Made by a program: the position numbers and the translations under genes
Notes under the pieces: model-generated
Told to the model about the DNA's origin: nothing
Seen by the model: only the letters and a program-made list of their open reading frames with translations
Databases searched by the model: none
Assembly (NCBI RefSeq): GCF_027923845.1
Contig: NZ_AP026933.1
Span: 558,001-622,000 of the forward strand
Length of the DNA: 64,000 nucleotides
Reading direction: 5' to 3'
DNA from: Spiroplasma ixodetis
GTDB lineage: Bacteria > Bacillota_I > Bacilli_A > Mycoplasmatales > VBWQ01
Shown here: positions 8,846-19,939 of the stretch, one piece after another
How the letters are laid out: every line of letters begins with the position of its first letter
Position numbering within the stretch: position 1 is the stretch's first letter

Positions 8846-9923
8846 GCAAAATTGTAAAGGTAAGTGCAACTAAATTATTTTTCTATTCAAATATTCGATT
8901 GGTGAAAGATAATTTAGTATTTTTCTGGGTCTTTGGTTTAAAGACAATATAAATTTATGAACTTCATTTTTATTAGTTTTTGAAAAAATAAATTTTTTAG
9001 GAAATTTTTCTCTAATTAAACCATTAGTATTTTCATTAGTACCTCTTTGTCAAGGTGAATATGGATTTGCAAAATAAATTTTCACATCTAACTTTTTTTC
9101 AAGTTGTTGTCAATTTGCAAATTCTTTACCACGATCAAAAGTAATAGTTTTAACAATATTTTTAGGAAGAATTGATAAATAATGAATGATATTTTTATTA
9201 ATAACTTTAGTAGTTTTGTTTTTAACTAACATTGCTAAAGTAAATCGTGATACTCTTTCAACTAAAGTTATTAAACATGATTTACTTTTACCTCTTGATG
9301 ATACTATAGTATCTCCTTCTCAATGACCAAGAGTTATGCGATCATTAACATTATTATCTCGTTCTTTAATTGATTTACCATTAAATTTACCACGATTTTC
9401 TTGAGATCTTCGTTTTTTACCTTTTCTTCTTAAATTTTTACTAGTAACTTTATCAAATAATCCAGAATAAATTCAATTGTAAATTGTTTTAAAGCTGATA
9501 GCTCATTATTTATGAAAATTTTTAATTCTGCCATAAATTTGTTCAGGTGATCAGCCCAATAATAGTTTTTGTTGTATATATTTGACTAAATCTTTATATT
9601 TAAACTTATGAAAAATAATATGTGATTTTTTTCTATTTACAGCTTTATTTTGTGCAATTAATGAAAAATAATGATCATTATCTTTATTTCTATTAACTTC
9701 TTGAATAATAGTACTAATACTTCGATTAAGATTTTTAGCTATTTCACTAATTTTAACTTTAAATTTCAATTGATTCTCAATATAAATTCTTTCATCTATC
9801 CCAATATGTTTATAACTCATATAAAAACTCCTTACTTTTTCTAAACTAAATTTAGCATTATGAAATTTTTATATGAGAATTTTTTGCAATTTTATTTACT
9901 TGCACTTACAAGTATAATTCAGC
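8846..9923 (-). mobile_element. IS30 family element, complete
   Basis: A 1078-bp element from GCAAAATTGTAAAGG to ...ACAAGTATAATTCAGC. The ends share GTAAGTGCAA as inverted repeats. It carries the only IS30 transposase in the window without a frameshift. Confidence 0.9.
8870..9820 (-). CDS. IS30 family transposase
   Basis: A 316-residue protein with an N-terminal helix-turn-helix (ISEIAKNLNRSISTII) and a DDE domain: GHWEGDTIVSSRGK, ITFDRGKEFANW and RGTNENTNGLIREKFPK. ATG at 9820 has AAGGAG upstream. The A run encoding LEKKLDV has seven A here (9096-9102 as T), keeping the frame that the copies at 5784, 26115 and 42878 have lost. Likely functional. Confidence 0.9.
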
Positions 9924-10044
9924 ATAAATAGTATTTATAATGTTTAATAATTATTGTAAATATAAAGTGAACATCTAGAATAAAGTAGACACAGAATTGT
10001 AACCTTTGTGTTAAAAATACTTTAAGGAAGGTGTTTATTTTTTT

Positions 10045-10329
10045 ATGGCTAAATGACTATCAAAAGAAGAAAAGTTAAAAATAATAAAAATAAGTAAAAT
10101 TAAAACAATTGATAAAACCGCATTAGAGTATGGTATTGGTCGATCATCAATAAAAGAATGAATTAAAGCATATAAATTATTAGGTGAAAAAGGTTTAGAA
10201 TATGGCAATGGAATTCGTGCTAAAAAAACCAAAAGAACAGGTCGACCCAAATCTTTAAATTTTAATGAAATGACAAAACAAGAATTAATTGAATATATTG
10301 AGGCAATGAACGATATAAAAAGTATTTAG
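10045..10329 (+). CDS. IS3 family transposase OrfA (type 2)
   Basis: A 94-residue helix-turn-helix protein starting MAKWLSKEEKLKIIK (Trp is TGA). It ends at TAG 10329. The orfB frame overlaps in -1 at the ATAAAAAGT run (10315-10323), a likely slippage point. Confidence 0.85.
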
Positions 10330-10680
10330 AAAAATCGACAAAAAAGAAGAAATATTTTGTGATTTTCTCATTGAAGAAAAAATATCAGATTAGTTATTTA
10401 TGTTGATTATTAAATGTTTCAAAATCAGGATATTATAAGTGAATTAAGAATGGAATGAATGAATTTAATAAATGAGATACATTTTTAGCTAATATAATTA
10501 AAAATATTTTTTATGAATTTCAAGAAATTTATGGTTATAAAATGATAACTTTATGAATTAACAAAATTTATAATTTAAAATTAAAATTTCATATTGTATA
10601 TAGATATATGAAAAATATGAGTTTAAAAGCTAAGGTTCGCATAAAAAAATTTGATTATAGAACTAAATCAGGAAGTTTAA

Positions 10681-11543
10681 GAACCTGTTTAGAATCTTTT
10701 TAATAAAATTGAAATAAAGGACAGAACAACCATTTGTAAACTAGTATTTAGTTTTCTTTCACAATTTTTTCATAATCTTCTGCATTTTTCTAATCATGCA
10801 AAGCTTCGTTCTACAACTCATCTTTTTGGTAGTACTACAAAAGAATGTAATTCATTACGTTTTACAACTTCAACATTTGCATTTATGATTGTTTTGATTG
10901 CAGAAGCAAATTTTTCACCAGTATAGCCAGCATCTACTATTATTTTTTGAACTGTAGAAAGATTTTCTTTTTCACTTTTAATCATTATGATAGCACTATT
11001 ACGATCTGTTTTTTCTGCTGTAGTTATGTAAATTGCATGTGGTAAACCTTGCGTATCAACTGCAATATGACGTTTTATTCCTGAAATCTTTTTACCAGCA
11101 TCATAACCTTTATTTTCAGTAGTATCTGTATTTTTAACACTTTGCGAATCAATTATACAAAAACTAGTTTTTTCTTTTCGATGATTCTTAATACGAATCT
11201 TTTTAACTAATTTTTTTAAAATTAATTGCAATACACTAGGTTCTTTATCATTGTTTTTACTTCAAATTTGGAAATAATAATATACAGTTTGTCATTTTGG
11301 AAAATTTTTTGGTAACATTCTTCATTGACAACCACTTTTTAATACATATAAAACTGCACAAAACACTTCATATAAATCTAAATTTCTTGGTTTTGTTTTC
11401 TTTTTGCTGTTTTCTAAAGTTGATTTTATGTTCTCAAATTGTTCTTTAGTAACATGACTTGGATAATTTTTATGCATATATACCTCTTATTTTAAAATAT
11501 ATAGTAATTTTACCTTATTTTCTAAAAGATTCTAAACAGGTTC
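10681..11543 (-). mobile_element. IS5/IS427-like element, complete
   Basis: An 863-bp element with perfect 20-bp inverted ends GAACCTGTTTAGAATCTTTT. The 3-bp duplication TAA lies at 10678-10680 and 11544-11546. It is inserted in orfB of an IS3 element. Confidence 0.95.
10689..11477 (-). CDS. IS5 family transposase (IS427-type)
   Basis: A 262-residue DDE transposase. N-terminal DUF4096-like part (DLYEVFCAVLYVLKSGCQWRMLP), then FCIIDSQSVKNTD (first D), KIIVDAGYTGEKF (second D) and RWVVERSFAWLEKCRRL (E). Five Trp codons are TGA. The TAA stop lies inside the terminal repeat. All A/T runs match the consensus, so this copy looks functional. Confidence 0.93.
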
Positions 11544-12194
11544 TAAGATATGATAATTTATTAAAACGTGATTTTTCAACTACTAATTTAAATGAAAAAT
11601 TAGGTACTGATATAACTTATTTATTAACTAATGGTAAAACATATTATTTATCAATTGTTAAAGATTTTCATAATAATGAAATATTAGATTATAAAATAAG
11701 TGCAAGTTTAGACATGACATTTGTTGTCCAAAACATTATCCAAGCTTGAGTTAATGCTCAAAAACCTACTTCATGAATTTTACAATCAGATCAAGGATTT
11801 CACTATACAAATCCTTCTTATAAAATTTTATGTGATGAATTAAAAATAAAAATTTCAATGTCTAGAAGAGGTAATTCCTGTGATAATGGTGCTACTGAAA
11901 CTTGATTTGGAACAATGAAAACAGAATTTCTATATCAAATTCCAAGAAAAAATAGAACTATTGAATGAATACAAGACAACTTACCTAAATATATTTACTT
12001 TTATAATAATTATCGACCTCAAATAAAATTAAAAGGAATGAGTCCAATCGAATATCGATTAGCTCATTCCAAACCAACAAATAATTACTTCATACCTATA
12101 AATTTAACACTTACAAACGCTATTTTATAAAATTTAATAAAAGGTTACTTTTATTGTCCACTTTTCTTGACAAGTTCAAAGAATATCACAATTA

Positions 12195-13079
12195 TTATGG
12201 CTTTAATAATTTACTACTAGAATTAGCAAAATATTTAATTGTTTCTATTAAATCTTTATCCACTTGTTTTTTTAAATCATCTAAATTAGTAAATTTTAAA
12301 TTATCACGAAGAAAATCTAAAAATCTAACTTTAATGATTTTTCCATATAAATCTTGATTAAAGTTTAATAAGTAAGTTTCAATTAACGGCTTATTATTAC
12401 GTAACATAATTACTGTCATACTTTGATATCATTTATTATCTACTTCAGTAAGCGTAATATAAGTAGCAAGACCTGGTAGTGCATAGTTTGTTAATAACGA
12501 TAAATTAGCAGTTGGAAAATTAATCGTTCTAGCCTCTTTAATACCATGAACTACTTTACCACTAATTGTATATGGCTCTTGTTGTAAACAAAGATTAGCA
12601 CTACTAATATCTTTATTTTGTAAAAGTTGTTTAATATAAGTTGAAGAAACTTTGTTATTATTAATAATAATATCATTACAAAGATAAACTTGTAATGAAG
12701 ATTGTTGTAATGTTTTAATATTACCCTGCCCTTGATAACCAAACCTAATATTTGGATTAACAACTACTGCTTTAACATTATTTGCCAATAATCACGAAAT
12801 AAATTGCTCTGGTGAAAGTGTTGCTATTTCTTTACTAAACTTAATTTCCCAATAATAATCAAAATTATATTTAGAAATTGTTTTAATTTTATCTTCATTA
12901 CTTAATAAAACCTCATTATTTTTATTACTAATTATACTTTGTGGTTTTCTATCAAAACTAATAATACATGTTTGATAATTATTTATTGTTGAATTAACTA
13001 ATAATTGTTTAAATAAGGCTTGATGACCTTGATGAATACCATCAAAAAATCCTCAACAAGCAATAATTGGTTTAGACAT
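12195..13079 (-). CDS. ribF: Bifunctional riboflavin kinase / FAD synthetase
   Basis: A 294-residue RibF, which makes FMN and FAD from riboflavin. The N-terminal adenylyltransferase domain has ACWGFFDGIHQGHQALF (H-x-G-H) and NPNIRFGYQGQGN. The C-terminal kinase domain has GIKEARTINFPTANL (the P-T-A-N motif) and PLIETYLLNFNQDLYGKIIKVRFLDFLRD. ATG at 13079 overlaps the truB stop by eight bases, so the two are translationally coupled. The product would supply FAD to Lpd and Nox in this window. An IS3 copy lies 17 bases past the stop. Confidence 0.94.
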
Positions 13080-13995
13080 CAATTTTTGATTTTGAATATT
13101 TAGATTTTTCAATTTTAATATCTTCATTACATTTAAAACCTCGTTGGCTTACGTATAAATTATTTTTTTGATTACGATAAATAGCTAATGGCAAATGTTC
13201 AGAATTAACAACTAAAACATATGGCTCATTAGTACTATCAATAACTAAAGGTTTACAATCAATAACACTTTTACTATTATCAACAACAATCGCTGGCATA
13301 ATATTTTTAACACCATCATAAATACTAATATGATTTTTACTAACTGTTTCTTCATTGATAACATCTAAATTTAAGGCATTACTTAAATCAAAACCCGATT
13401 GATGAATTCTTCTCAAATAAGTTAAAGTTGCTGATGTATGTAAAATTCTAGCAATGTCAGTAACCAAAGCTCGAACATAAGTTCCTTTTGAACATACTAC
13501 TTCAAAAGTAACTAAATCATTATTAAAACTAATTAATTTTAAAGATTTAATATAAACCTTACGTTTTGGTAATTCAACAGGAATATTCTCGCGAGCATAT
13601 TCATAAAGTTTTTTACCATTAATTTTAACTGCTGCATAAGCAGGAATTATTTGCTCATATTGACGATTATTATAAAATTCAAGTGCTTTAACAATTTCTG
13701 ATTCTTTTAAATCAAGATGTGGTTTTGATTCAATAATTTTACCAGTAATATCGCCGGTGTCGGTTTTTAAAAATAGTTGCATTTTTGCAATGTAAACTTT
13801 ATCACTTTTTAAAATAAAATCACTAATTTTGGTTGCTTCATTCACAAGTACTACCATTAGTCCTGTTGCTAAAGGATCTAACGTACCTGTATGACCAATT
13901 TTATTTAATTTCAAACGTTTTTTAATAACAACAAGACAATCTTGTGATGTCATAAATGAAGGTTTATCTATTAATAATATATAATCTTTTAACAT
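13072..13995 (-). CDS. truB: tRNA pseudouridine(55) synthase
   Basis: A 307-residue TruB, which makes pseudouridine 55 in the T loop of tRNAs. Clear motifs: LIDKPSFMTSQDC, KIGHTGTLDPLATGLMVV with the catalytic Asp in TLDPLATG, AYAAVKINGKKLYEYAR and VCSKGTYVRALVTDIA. ATG at 13995 is chosen because TAGGTGA stands eight bases before it; the in-frame GTG at 14004 is part of that ribosome site. It follows topA by nine bases and overlaps ribF. Confidence 0.95.
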   Translation of the reverse strand: MLKDYILLIDKPSFMTSQDCLVVIKKRLKLNKIGHTGTLDPLATGLMVVLVNEATKISDFILKSDKVYIAKMQLFLKTDTGDITGKIIESKPHLDLKESEIVKALEFYNNRQYEQIIPAYAAVKINGKKLYEYARENIPVELPKRKVYIKSLKLISFNNDLVTFEVVCSKGTYVRALVTDIARILHTSATLTYLRRIHQSGFDLSNALNLDVINEETVSKNHISIYDGVKNIMPAIVVDNSKSVIDCKPLVIDSTNEPYVLVVNSEHLPLAIYRNQKNNLYVSQRGFKCNEDIKIEKSKYSKSKIDV

Positions 13996-14004
13996 GCGTT
14001 TCAC

Positions 14005-15966
14005 CTACTTTACTTCTTTATCAGAAGCTATTTCTTGATACTTTTCAACATGTTTACAATTTGGATAATTAGTACACCCTAAAAATTTTCGATTTTGTTT
14101 TGAAGATTTAACAACCATTCAACCATCTGTACATACTAAACAAGGTTTAATTTTTTCTAATTGTTTTTGAATATATCTACATTTTGGAAATGCTGAACAA
14201 CCGTTAAATTTACCATATCTTCCTGTTCTTTGCACAAGTGGGGCACCACAAAGTGGACAATCTTGATCTAATAAAACTGGTTTAATTTTAAACTCAGTCA
14301 TTTTATCAAAAGCATCATCAATCCTTGGTTCAAACTTAACTCAAAAGTCTTTTACCACTTGATGCATATCAAAATTACCATGAGCAATTTGATCTAATTG
14401 AGTTTCAACTTGTGAAGTATATGTCTCATTAATAATATCATAAAAAAACTCTTGAAGTTTATCATTAGTTAAAAGACCTTTGTCAGTAGCTTTAAAAGAC
14501 TTATTTTCAATAATAACATAACCGCGTTCTTTAATAGTGTTCATAATTGGATTATAAGTTGATGGTCGACCAATTCCTAGTTCTTCTAATGTTTTAATTA
14601 ATTTAGCTTCTGTGTATCTTGGTTTTGGTTTAGTAAAGTGTTGCTGTAAATTTACTGACTCAACTTTAATAATTTGATTTTTTTCAAATTTTGGTAAAAC
14701 TAAAAGTTCTTCATTTTCAAGACTTTCTATATCAAGCGTTAAAAATCCTTTAAACTTGATTTGTTGTCCTGTTAAACGAAATTGATAATCATTATTTTTA
14801 AATAAAACAGTAGTACTAATTAATTGTGCTGGTGGCATTAATGAACTAAGGGCACGAAAATAAATTAAATTATAAAGTTTTAATTGATCTTTATTTAAAA
14901 AATCAATAGCACGTTTATTATTCATTGTTAAATCAGTTGGTCTGATTGCTTCATGAGCATCTTGCACATTTTTTTTATTAGTCTGTTCTTTCTTCTGCCC
15001 AAGATATTGGTCACCATATTCATTAACAATTAATGTTTTGGCATTTTCAATAAATTTATCATTTAAACGTATTGAATCAGTACGAGGATAACTAATAAAT
15101 CCGGTAAGTGTTCCATTAACATCAATTCCTTCATACAATTGCTGAGCAATAAGCGTTGTTTTAGCAGTACTAAAATTTAATTGCGTTGATGCTGCTTGTA
15201 ATAAACTACTAGTAGTAAATGGATTTAATGAATTACGCTTACGATTTTGTTCAGTAACAGAAATTACTTGATAACTATCACTTAATGCATTTTTAATAGC
15301 AACTGCTTCTTGTTCATTATTAATAACTAACAGTTCTTCTTTATATTTTTCACAATTTAATATTATTTTTTTTTGATAAGTACTATTAATTGTTCAAAAT
15401 TCTTTACTAATAAAATTAGTAATTTCACGTTCTCTTGTTGCTATTAATTTTAATGCTACTGATTGTACTCTCCCTGCACTACGTGAACCGATCTTTTTTT
15501 GTAATAGATTACTTAAGCGAAAACCAATGATACGATCAACCATTCTTCTTGCTTCTTGACTACGAACTAATGGTAAATCAATACTATGTGGAGATTTAAA
15601 TGCTGTTAAAATTGCATCTTTAGTAATTTCATTAAAAGTTATTCGTGATGATATATTACTTGTTGCTAATACTTGATCTAAATGATAAGCAATTGCTTCT
15701 CCTTCGCGATCATGATCGGTTGCTAGATAAACATGAGTAATACTTTTTAATTTACTTTTTAATTCTTTTACCTTTGGCATTTTTTTGCGATCAATTTTGT
15801 AAATTGGTTGAAAAGTTTCTAAAACAATTCCCAAACCATATTGACCTTTAATTGCTAAATTACGAATGTGTCCATCCGAAGATAACACTAAATAATCATT
15901 ACCTAAATATGATTGTACTGCTTTACTTTTAACTGGAGATTCCATGATTACTAATTTTGATGGCAT
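14005..15966 (-). CDS. topA: DNA topoisomerase I
   Basis: A 653-residue type IA topoisomerase that relaxes negative supercoils. Toprim domain at the N-terminus (LVIMESPVKSKAVQSYL, ATDHDREGEAIAYHL), then GRVQSVALKLI, the active-site Tyr in GFISYPRTDSIRL, and IGRPSTYNPIM. Two C-terminal zinc ribbons follow, CPLC...CSAFPKC and CLVC...CTNYPNC. At least four Trp are TGA, so a standard-code reading splits it. ATG at 15966 follows AGAGGAAG. It is the first gene of topA-truB-ribF. Confidence 0.95.
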
Positions 15967-16011
15967 CTTATATCTTCCTCTATATATAATTTATTAACTT
16001 TATTCAAATAC

Positions 16012-16315
16012 TATTTTGTAATATATATAACTTTAACGCGAAAGTCAATATTTTTTTGGATATATGCTTTTTTATAAAAATTTTAAATAACTTATTAACA
16101 ATTAATATATAAATTATGCTATATTTATTTAGTAAAAATTTAAGGACGGTTGTCAAAGTTACGAAATAATTAATTATCATATTAGTAACTTATTTCCAAA
16201 AATGAATTATTTGAAAAATAATGAAAATTAGACAAAATTACTTTCTTTAACCCTTAAATTTAAATTTATATTCGACGTATTTTAAAAAATATACATTTAA
16301 AAAATAAAATAAAAA
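16012..16315. other. Intergenic region upstream of topA
   Basis: About 300 bases, strongly A+T rich. TATATATAATT at about 15979-15989 could serve topA. No convincing coding frame or RNA gene is visible. The right edge is the AATAAAAA target site of the IS1595 copy. Confidence 0.5.
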
Positions 16316-17254
16316 GGCTTTTCTCCCTTTATGTACTATTTTAATTTTATCACATAAATGCTGAGAAAAGCCTATCTACGGACTTCTCCCCATATTTTTA
16401 AATCAAACATAGAATTACAGTTTCAAAACTAGGTATCTTGTTGAATTTATATGCAGCTTCTTTAGCATATAAATGAACATGATGTTTTGCAACTTTGATA
16501 TGTGTTTTAAATGTTCTTCTTATATGTTTTCAAACTGATTCAATTTGGTTGGTATTTACACCAATTTTTGAAACATAGCCATCTTGATGGTTAACTGTTT
16601 CATGCTTAGTGAAAACTGATTTAAAATCGCAATATCCTTTTCAAGAATCAGTATATACAAGACATTTTGAAGAAATGTGGTTTTTTGCAAACTGCAAAAG
16701 ATTTTTACTCTTTGCGTTTTTCAATACTTTCACAATTAAATTATTGGTTGTTTTTTGATAAATGCCAACAATCAAGGTTTTATTCACCAAGGATCTTCCT
16801 TGTTTTTTAAAACCCATATGTGAAAGATACATTTCATCAATTTGCACTGTACCTTCAACAATAAATTGAGGTTTTTGTTTTGCAATACGTGTTCTGATTT
16901 TATGAGTCATTCTTCAAGCAGTTTTCAAAGTCACTCCCAATTCTTTTGCAATATCTGTTGATGGAATTCCATGTTTGGTGTTTATTCATCTAAAGATAAG
17001 ATAAAATCAAGATGTTAAAGATGTTTGTGACCTTGAAAATATGGTGCCTGTGAGAATGCTAAATGTTTGATTACATTTTAAACATCTCATTCTTTTTAAA
17101 TCAGAAGTATTCAAATTAAAATTAAAACACCTAATACATTTGTTTTCTTTCAAATTTGCTATATATGCAAGACATTGCTGTTCAGTTTGAAAAGCATTGT
17201 TGAATTCATTCAGTTTCATTATTCCCTCCACAAGTACATGTGGGGAGAAGTCCG
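16316..17254 (-). mobile_element. IS1595-like subfamily B element
   Basis: A 939-bp element with the duplication AATAAAAA at 16308-16315 and 17255-17262. The terminal 57-bp hairpin is at 16316-16372. Confidence 0.94.
16398..17219 (-). CDS. IS1595 family transposase (subfamily B)
   Basis: A 273-residue full-length frame with zinc ribbon (C-I-R-C, C-L-K-C) and IDEMYLS / YTDSWKGY / NQIESVWKHIRR. ATG 17219 follows GGAGGGAATA. One substitution near the C-terminus (M to I in TVMLCLI). Probably functional. Confidence 0.92.
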
Positions 17255-17262
17255 AATAAAAA

Positions 17263-17315
17263 TTATTAACAAAGTTATTAAGGAAAAAGGCAAGAAATAA
17301 TCTTGTCTTTTTTTT
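17263..17315 (+). terminator. Rho-independent terminator behind a short plus-strand gene tail
   Basis: GGCAAGA-AATAA-TCTTGTC at 17289-17307 forms a stem followed by TTTTTTTT. The left arm also encodes the end of a plus-strand frame (INKVIKEKGKK-TAA), so it probably ended a real gene whose body was lost. The IS1595 copy sits just upstream. Confidence 0.6.
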
Positions 17316-17345
17316 GTAATTGTAAAATTTTAAAATTTTTAATAA

Positions 17346-17470
17346 ACCTCTTTAGCACTATTATCAACAGGTGTTAGAGAACTAAAACAGTGAACCACAA
17401 CACAGTTGTTAAAAATAGTGGCTAGAACATGTGGACTTGCATGGATAAATAAAAAGTGGATGATGCCTAA
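17346..17470 (+). pseudogene. Unrecognised coding fragment cut by IS5
   Basis: The plus-strand frame reads TSLALLSTGVRELKQW, continues TTTQLLKIVARTCGLAWINK, and then enters IS5 at 17471. Use of TGA as Trp and the non-random composition suggest real coding sequence. No start codon is present after the upstream TAA. The family is not recognised. Confidence 0.4.
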
Positions 17471-18331
17471 GAACCTGTTTAGAATCTTTTTAATAAAATT
17501 GAAATAAAGGACAGAACAACCATTTGTAAACTAGTATTTAGTTTTCTTTCACAATTTTTTCATAATCTTCTGCATTTTTCTAATCATGCAAAGCTTCGTT
17601 CTACAACTCATCTTTTGGTAGTACTACAAAAGAATGTAATTCATTACGTTTTACAACTTCAACATTTGCATTTATGATTGTTTTGATTGCAGAAGCAAAT
17701 TTTTCACCAGTATAGCCAGCATCTACTATTATTTTTTGAACTGTAGAAAGATTTTCTTTTTCACTTTTAATCATTATGATAGCACTATTACGATCTGTTT
17801 TTTCTGCTGTAGTTATGTAAATTGCATGTGGTAAACCTTGCGTATCAACTGCAATATGACGTTTTATTCCTGAAATCTTTTTACCAGCATCATAACCTTT
17901 ATTTTCAGTAGTATCTGTATTTTTAACACTTTGCGAATCAATTATACAAAAACTAGTTTTTTCTTTTCGATGATTCTTAATACGAATCTTTTTAACTAAT
18001 TTTTTTAAAATTAATTGCAATACACTAGGTTCTTTATCATTGTTTTTACTTCAAATTTGGAAATAATAATATACAGTTTGTCATTTTGGAAAATTTTTGG
18101 TAACATTCTTCATTGACAACCACTTTTTAATACATATAAAACTGCACAAAACACTTCATATAAATCTAAATTTCTTGGTTTTGTTTTCTTTTTGCTGTTT
18201 TCTAAAGTTGATTTTATGTTCTCAAATTGTTCTTTAGTAACATGACTTGGATAATTTTTATGCATATATACCTCTTATTTTAAAATATATAGTAATTTTA
18301 CCTTATTTTCTAAAAGATTCTAAACAGGTTC
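17471..18331 (-). mobile_element. IS5/IS427-like element, first of a tandem pair
   Basis: Ends are GAACCTG/CAGGTTC, with TAA before (17468-17470) and TAA after (18332-18334). Length is 861 bp because of two single-base losses. Confidence 0.93.
17479..18265 (-). pseudogene. IS5 family transposase with two frameshifts
   Basis: Two single-base deletions relative to the intact copy: four T instead of five at about 17610-17614 (breaks VVLPKRW to VVLPKDEL) and five T instead of six at about 18094 (breaks LPKNFPKW). The middle part 17601-18020 remains open. Confidence 0.88.
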
Positions 18332-18334
18332 TAA

Positions 18335-19198
18335 GAACCTGTTTAGAATCTTTTTAATAAAATTGAAATAAAGGACAGAACAACCATTTGTAAACTAGTA
18401 TTTAGTTTTCTTTCACAATTTTTTCATAATCTTCTGCATTTTTCTAATCATGCAAAGCTTCGTTCTACAACTCATCTTTTTGGTAGTACTACAAAAGAAT
18501 GTAATTCATTACGTTTTACAACTTCAACATTTGCATTTATGATTGTTTTGATTGCAGAAGCAAATTTTTCACCAGTATAGCCAGCATCTACTATTATTTT
18601 TTGAACTGTAGAAAGATTTTCTTTTTCATTTTTAATCATTATGATAGCACTATTACGATCTGTTTTTTCTGCTGTAGTTATGTAAATTGCATGTGGTAAA
18701 CCTTGCGTATCAACTGCAATATGACGTTTTATTCCTGAAATCTTTTTACCAGCATCATAACCTTTATTTTCAGTAGTATCTGTATTTTTAACACTTTGCG
18801 AATCAATTATACAAAAACTAGTTTTTTCTTTTCGATGATTCTTAATACGAATCTTTTTAACTAATTTTTTTTAAAATTAATTGCAATACACTAGGTTCTT
18901 TATCATTGTTTTTACTTCAAATTTGGAAATAATAATATACAGTTTGTCATTTTGGAAAATTTTTTGGTAACATTCTTCATTGACAACCACTTTTTAATAC
19001 ATATAAAACTGCACAAAACACTTCATATAAATCTAAATTTCTTGGTTTTGTTTTCTTTTTGCTGTTTTCTAAAGTTGATTTTATGTTCTCAAATTGTTCT
19101 TTAGTAACATGACTTGGATAATTTTTATGCATATATACCTCTTATTTTAAAATATATAGTAATTTTACCTTATTTTCTAAAAGATTCTAAACAGGTTC
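18335..19198 (-). mobile_element. IS5/IS427-like element, second of a tandem pair
   Basis: The element starts right after the shared TAA and ends with CAGGTTC at 19198, followed by TAA. It has interrupted a phage gene (connector-like, start 19447). Confidence 0.93.
18343..19132 (-). pseudogene. IS5 family transposase with one frameshift
   Basis: One extra T in the run at about 18864-18871 (eight instead of seven) shifts the frame inside the LILKKLVKK region. The rest equals the intact copy. Confidence 0.87.
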
Positions 19199-19447
19199 TA
19201 ATAAAAAATTAACATAATGAGTAGTTGCAGTTTGAATATTATCTGTAAATTTTGTTTGATTTATTTCTGGTCATTTTTTTGAAATAGTAAAACCACTTAA
19301 AAAATCAATATTACTACTTGCAATTTCTATTGCATATCTAATTTCACTATCTGGTGTTGTAACTTCATCAAATAATGCTTTATTAAAACCTTTTCAATTT
19401 TTAAATTCTTCAATTGTAATAAACATTAATGGGTCTTTAATAGCCAT
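19187..19447 (-). pseudogene. Phage head-tail connector-like protein, truncated by IS5
   Basis: ATG at 19447 (MAIKDPLMFITIEEFKNW). About 82 native residues remain, then the IS5 end supplies LEPV and a stop. The pattern (short acidic helices, ...DSEIRYAIEIASSNIDFLSGF..KKWPE) resembles gp6-type head-tail connectors, which lie just after the capsid gene as here. That assignment is inference from position and shape. A ribosome site AAGGAG stands upstream. Confidence 0.5.
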
Positions 19448-19490
19448 AATAATTTACTCCTTAATGTAAAATAAAGGGTATTTAAACCCT

Positions 19491-19838
19491 TTAAATTCCA
19501 ACTTTAGTTGCTTTTTTCTTATCTTTTTCTGATAATTCTTTACGTTTTGCTCTTTGACTAATAATAGTATTTTTAAATACTTCATCTTTTTCATTATCAG
19601 TATTAAAACTATCAAGTAATTTAGCAACTGATGTTGTTTCTAATTGTAATTGAGAATTTATTTGTTTAATATTTTCAATAATAAATTGAATTTCTTTATC
19701 TCTTTTTAATTCTTTTGATATTTTATTTTGTTTTGATTTTTTAATTTTTTTACCAGATAAAGCTAATCCTCCTGATACAGCTATTCCAGTAGCTACTGCT
19801 CCACATATTACTGAAATTCATTCTATTGATAAATTCAT
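19491..19838 (-). CDS. Phage-region membrane protein of unknown function
   Basis: A 115-residue frame, ATG at 19838 behind AGGTGG. One membrane segment near residues 5-28 (ISVICGAVATGIAVSGGLAL), then a Lys-rich coiled-coil-like cytoplasmic part. It lies 43 bases before the connector-like gene. Not recognised; position inside a head module suggests a virion or lysis accessory protein. Confidence 0.65.
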
Positions 19839-19841
19839 TTT

Positions 19842-19939
19842 TTATTCCACCTTTTCAATTTTTTTTAATTTTCTTATTTCTTTTTCTATTTTTGGTAAAT
19901 ATCAAATAATAATTAATATTATTATTGGTATTATTTTAA
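19842..19939 (-). pseudogene. Small membrane protein, C-terminal remnant
   Basis: The frame ending at TAA 19842 reads IIPIIILIIIWYLPKIEKEIR and a Lys/Glu tail. It is cut at 19939 by the solitary 57-bp palindrome, so its start is missing. Its end contains the ribosome site of the next gene. Confidence 0.45.

Larger units (their letters stand above)
10323..12130 (+). pseudogene. IS3 family transposase OrfB (type 2), split by IS5
   Basis: The frame starts by overlap with orfA (KYLEKSTKKKKYF) and has SKSGYYKWIK and EIYGYKMI of the HTH_21 region. It is cut at 10681-11546 by IS5 and resumes with GTDITYLLTNG, LQSDQGFHY and DNGATETWFG, the DDE residues. The identical intact gene is at 37109-38050. 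Confidence 0.88.
9968..12178 (+). mobile_element. IS3 family element (type 2), interrupted by IS5
   Basis: Ends are TGAACATCTAGAATAAAG and TGAACTTGTCAAGAAAAG (inverted), with the 3-bp duplication AAG at 9965-9967 and 12179-12181. Removing the IS5 insert (10681-11543) leaves the 1345 bp of the intact copy at 36754-38098. It lies 17 bases after the ribF stop. Confidence 0.92.

Noticed and set aside
10035-10250. 71-residue minus-strand frame, repeated at 36821-37036
   Set aside because: Both are antisense to IS3 type 2 orfA and recur only because the IS recurs.
14004-14004. GTG start for truB giving MKRMLKDY
   Set aside because: The GTG is part of the TAGGTGA ribosome site of the ATG at 13995, which has normal spacing.
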